NCBI GenBank assembly: GCA_040437565.1
Contig: JBDOQK010000005.1
Span: forward strand, 851,424 to 915,423
DNA length: 64,000 nt
Source: Albugo candida
Taxonomy: Eukaryota > Oomycota > Peronosporomycetes > Albuginales
Direction of reading: 5' to 3'
Shown here: positions 60,247-64,000 of the stretch, piece after piece
How the letters are laid out: each line of letters starts with the position of its first letter
Position numbering within the stretch: position 1 is the first letter of the stretch
Made by a program: the position numbers and the translations under genes
The notes under the pieces: generated by a model
The model's input: the letters and a program-made list of their open reading frames with translations, nothing else
The model's database searches: none
Told to the model about the DNA's origin: nothing

Positions 60247-63200
60247 GCTACTACGATACGAGATTATCAACGAGAAGACATATTATCATCTCTCACAGGT
60301 ATTTCACGAAAGCTTTTTTATATGTATATATGTTATTTAAGATAGCCTAGGCAACTAGAGAAGTCAGCTAGTCTAATTCTAGTAATATAGACACCTTCAA
60401 CTGATGTCCTGTCCCATTCAGCCCTAGTGGTTGGCATCTGAATGAAGAAGGATGACAAACAATGATAAGATTTCTTCCAGAAAATTATACATTGAGATGT
60501 ATGAGGAGAAAGAAACATAGTGCCCCAAATAGGTTTCGATCAAGTAATCAGCTCGAATGCTTTTTCCATGCGTGCTAAACACTTCGAACTTATCTGTATT
60601 GGACTCAGTCAATGGGAATTTCTAAAATACAACAGTGGAAAAATAGAAGGCTTTGCTTTCAAAGCTATCTCTAATCTGACCACCTCATTCGATGGTGAAT
60701 GAAGTGTTGTCATTTAACGAGAATGTAAGAGATGTAAAGCACCTCTATGATACTCCCAAGATGACTTCAGCACGGAACTTAAAGAAGTCCGCCTTGTACT
60801 TTTCGAAAAATAAAACGAGAGACAAAGATTAGCCCTACCTAATATTCTCTATTTGCGAATCAGAGATTCCAAAAATACGTTATTGATTGGAAGGATAAAG
60901 AGATCCGTAAATTCAATTGACTCTGATAATAAGCGATGATTGTGAATACTGAACCGTTGTCTTTCACCAGACGATAAAAATATATTTCTGCAAGTGAAGA
61001 GCAACAAGTAACGTTCTTTCAATCAATTATTAGAGCACTTGAGCGGAATATAAATGTGGGTCGTAGCTGTTTTGCAAATGTTAGACACATTCTTGTGAAA
61101 TGCTAACTCACCCCTCTACATTTTTGCCATATGGCGTTCCGGTGGACATTTACTATACATAAGGAGATGAAGTGCAATATGAGCAATTTGTCACGACTGG
61201 TAGATAAATTCAATGAGAACGTTTCGAAATATTTATACGCGCAATAGACTTGAATGGAGGCAGAACAAGCATGTTATATTATTCTTATACATTCTTAAAA
61301 GACAAGTATTTTGAGAAGAAGACGTCTGCAGTAGATCGCCAAGTCACATCCTTACAAGGGGAAGAGATAATGAGAGGATGCATCGTACCTGATGTACTCA
61401 ATATGTTCGGCAGAGACCGGCATATCTCGATCTATAAATGTCCTAAACTTACGTGGTTGTTGGAAATGGTACTTGGCATGACATTGTACGGGTAAGGGCC
61501 AATGTGATGTCTTATGACTGAATCAACGGCGATATAAACTCAAATACGTTAACTACAGTATAACATATCCGGATAGCTTATCGTTTACGAAATGAATAAA
61601 GTATCTGAATGTACAGTACAGCTAATGATCACTTTTCTCTTTTGAGTTCTTAATCTGTAGCACAAGTGCAATGAACCTAACGCGTTTCGAGCATGTGAAC
61701 ATCCCCGGTTNNNNNNNNNNNNNNNNNNNNNNNNNNNNNNNNNNNNNNNNNNNNNNNNNNNNNNNNNNNNNNNNNNNNNNNNNNNNNNNNNNNNNNNNNN
61801 NNNNNNNNNNGTGTTGTCATTTAACGAGAATGTAAGAGATGTAAAGCACCTCTATGATACTCCCAAGATGACTTCAGCACGGAACTTAAAGAAGTCCGCC
61901 TTGTACTTTTCGAAAAATAAAACGAGAGACAAAGATTAGCCCTACCTAATATTCTCTATTTGCGAATCAGAGATTCCAAAAATACGTTATTGATTGGAAG
62001 GATAAAGAGATCCGTAAATTCAATTGACTCTGATAATAAGCGATGATTGTGAATACTGAACCGTTGTCTTTCACCAGACGATAAAAATATATTTCTGCAA
62101 GTGAAGAGCAACAAGTAACGTTCTTTCAATCAATTATTAGAGCACTTGAGCGGAATATAAATGTGGGTCGTAGCTGTTTTGCAAATGTTAGACACATTCT
62201 TGTGAAATGCTAACTCACCCCTCTACATTTTTGCCATATGGCGTTCCGGTGGACATTTACTATACATAAGGAGATGAAGTGCAATATGAGCAATTTGTCA
62301 CGACTGGTAGATAAATTCAATGAGAACGTTTCGAAATATTTATACGCGCAATAGACTTGAATGGAGGCAGAACAAGCATGTTATATTATTCTTATACATT
62401 CTTAAAAGACAAGTATTTTGAGAAGAAGACGTCTGCAGTAGATCGCCAAGTCACATCCTTACAAGGGGAAGAGATAATGAGAGGATGCATCGTACCTGAT
62501 GTACTCAATATGTTCGGCAGAGACCGGCATATCTCGATCTATAAATGTCCTAAACTTACGTGGTTGTTGGAAATGGTACTTGGCATGACATTGTACGGGT
62601 AAGGGCCAATGTGATGTCTTATGACTGAATCAACGGCGATATAAACTCAAATACGTTAACTACAGTATAACATATCCGGATAGCTTATCGTTTACGAAAT
62701 GAATAAAGTATCTGAATGTACAGTACAGCTAATGATCACTTTTCTCTTTTGAGTTCTTAATCTGTAGCACAAGTGCAATGAACCTAACGCGTTTCGAGCA
62801 TGTGAACATCCCCGGTTCTATGGTTTCAATACACTTGCAATTAGATGAGTAAGACTCGATGCTGTTCGTACTCAGAGGAGATTCTTCGAAGCCTCAAGAA
62901 GAAATAACTCACAAAATTCGGGAAAAAGAAAACAATTAGAAACGATCTGCTAAACGTAGGGCTCGAATTAGAAGACCAGAAATTTGCAAGATGTGAATTA
63001 TAAAGGAGTGAGTAGCCGCCTGACGAGTTATAGCACTCTTTTTTTCCGTTTTACACGGAATCAACAATATGGTCATCAGAACGCTGAGAAAATTGATATG
63101 CCTGACAATAGTGTAGCTGGATTGTTTTCTATACCCTTCAATTTTTTGAGATACAGCATATCGTGTTCATGTCAAGCTACAAGATCTCATGCTTGTGGAC

Positions 63201-64000
63201 ACTTTCTATTTCGATTTCAAACTCGTCGAGATTTTCATCTTCAGTATTCGACATATAGAACAGCATCAAAGCATTTGCACCTCACAAAATCCTGATCACG
63301 GAGTAGAGCCAGATCAATTCAGATTAGCGTTCACTACCACTTTAGCGATTCTTGACATCATCAACTGTCTCTTATGTCAAGATTCGTTCACATTCCAATG
63401 CTGTCAGATTTTTTATAAAGAAAGGAGTTGTATTTGACACTGTTTTAGCGAGATTTTTACACGTGGGTTGACCGGACGATCTATGGCGCAATGACCGATT
63501 TCGTACCGTGGTCCAATGTTCAATATAGAAAGCCCGCGAAATTTTACGTCAAGATAAGGTACTTTCCAAACGATAATACATCACTACGACAGAGGTTGCT
63601 GTTACCGATACATTTCATTTGGGGGTCAGTAGATCAAAGAAGTGTAAACCTTTGATCGGCATGCATGAATCGAACTTCAGACGTTCCCAGAAAGACACCT
63701 TTGTCGTTTATTGTCCTGGCAGAAATCCAGATCGCTCCAAGTTCCCCAATACGATGCAATACTAAAAACCAATTCCTGGCTAGTAGCCTATACGGGTACA
63801 AGTCATGCAATACAATTTATGAAACGGGAACAGACGCCATCCCCCACTACAACCTCTCATTAGAAACCACAGAAACAAGTCTGCTTTTATAAGACCCGCT
63901 ACATGCCCAGCGTTGTTTCTCAGCCGAGATATAGTGCAAGACAATTATAATGGACAACCCCCCCCCCTATTTATGCGGCCAAATTTCAAAATTTCAATTT
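60247..64000. other. AT-rich stretch without a supported gene
   Basis: After collapsing the 1007-bp contig overlap this is about 2.6 kb. Short frames occur (near 61250, 62984 and an ATG-initiated 75-residue frame at 63665-63892), none with a recognisable domain or clear splice partner. A run of C (about 63957-63966) lies near the end. Confidence 0.45.
60704..62817. repeat. Unmerged contig overlap (1007 bp) around N gap 61711-61810
   Basis: Bases 60704-61710 recur at 61811-62817. The short frames beginning near 61250 and 62357 are one and the same sequence. Collapsing removes 1107 bp. Confidence 0.95.

Noticed and set aside
63950-63970. C-run near the window end
   Set aside because: A simple homopolymer with no associated structure; possibly a contig-end sequencing artefact.
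1-64000. Bacterial features such as operons, CRISPR arrays or defence islands
   Set aside because: Spliceosomal introns and eukaryote-specific genes (NPRL3, MED6, IQUB) show this is nuclear eukaryotic DNA; no spaced direct repeats of CRISPR type were seen.

Overview
This is nuclear DNA of a eukaryote, most likely an oomycete. The genes carry short GT-AG introns (43 to 74 bp in the clear cases), coding is moderately AT-rich, and the content fits a flagellated protist: an IQUB-type flagellar protein, a NPRL3/GATOR1 subunit, MED6, a temptin-like secreted protein and a giant cadherin-repeat protein (cadherins have been reported in some oomycetes). A white-rust genus such as Albugo is possible, but that is inference.

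Layout. From 1 to 30927 the minus strand is one enormous gene. It encodes a secreted mosaic adhesin: signal peptide, PAN/Apple, fibrinogen-C-like, ephrin-receptor-like Cys-rich region, about 40 cadherin-type repeats, two LamG plus discoidin (F5/8) blocks and a WSC domain. About 8,250 residues are present and the 3' end lies beyond base 1. From 31592 to 48450 is a compact gene-rich stretch: temptin-like protein (+), IQUB (-), a small membrane protein (-), NPRL3 (-), a methyltransferase-TPR protein (+), a CCCH/WD40 protein (-), a multi-TM protein (+) and MED6 (+). Several uncertain exons lie between them. From about 48500 to 64000 the sequence is gene-poor. It contains two degenerate MULE transposons; the second is followed by a decayed Ulp1-like cysteine-peptidase domain, apparently part of the same element.

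Assembly caveat. There are nine runs of exactly 100 N. Eight are flanked by the same sequence on both sides (157 to 2491 bp): contig ends that overlap but were not merged. They are not biological duplications. Collapsing them restores one reading frame through the adhesin and removes about 9.2 kb. One pair differs by three SNPs, which suggests heterozygosity, and one contig edge carries an 82-bp fold-back. Only the gap at 60147 lacks a visible overlap.

The genes do not form an operon-like pathway; they are ordinary neighbours in a compact genome. The most unusual content is the giant adhesin and the MULE-Ulp1 element.
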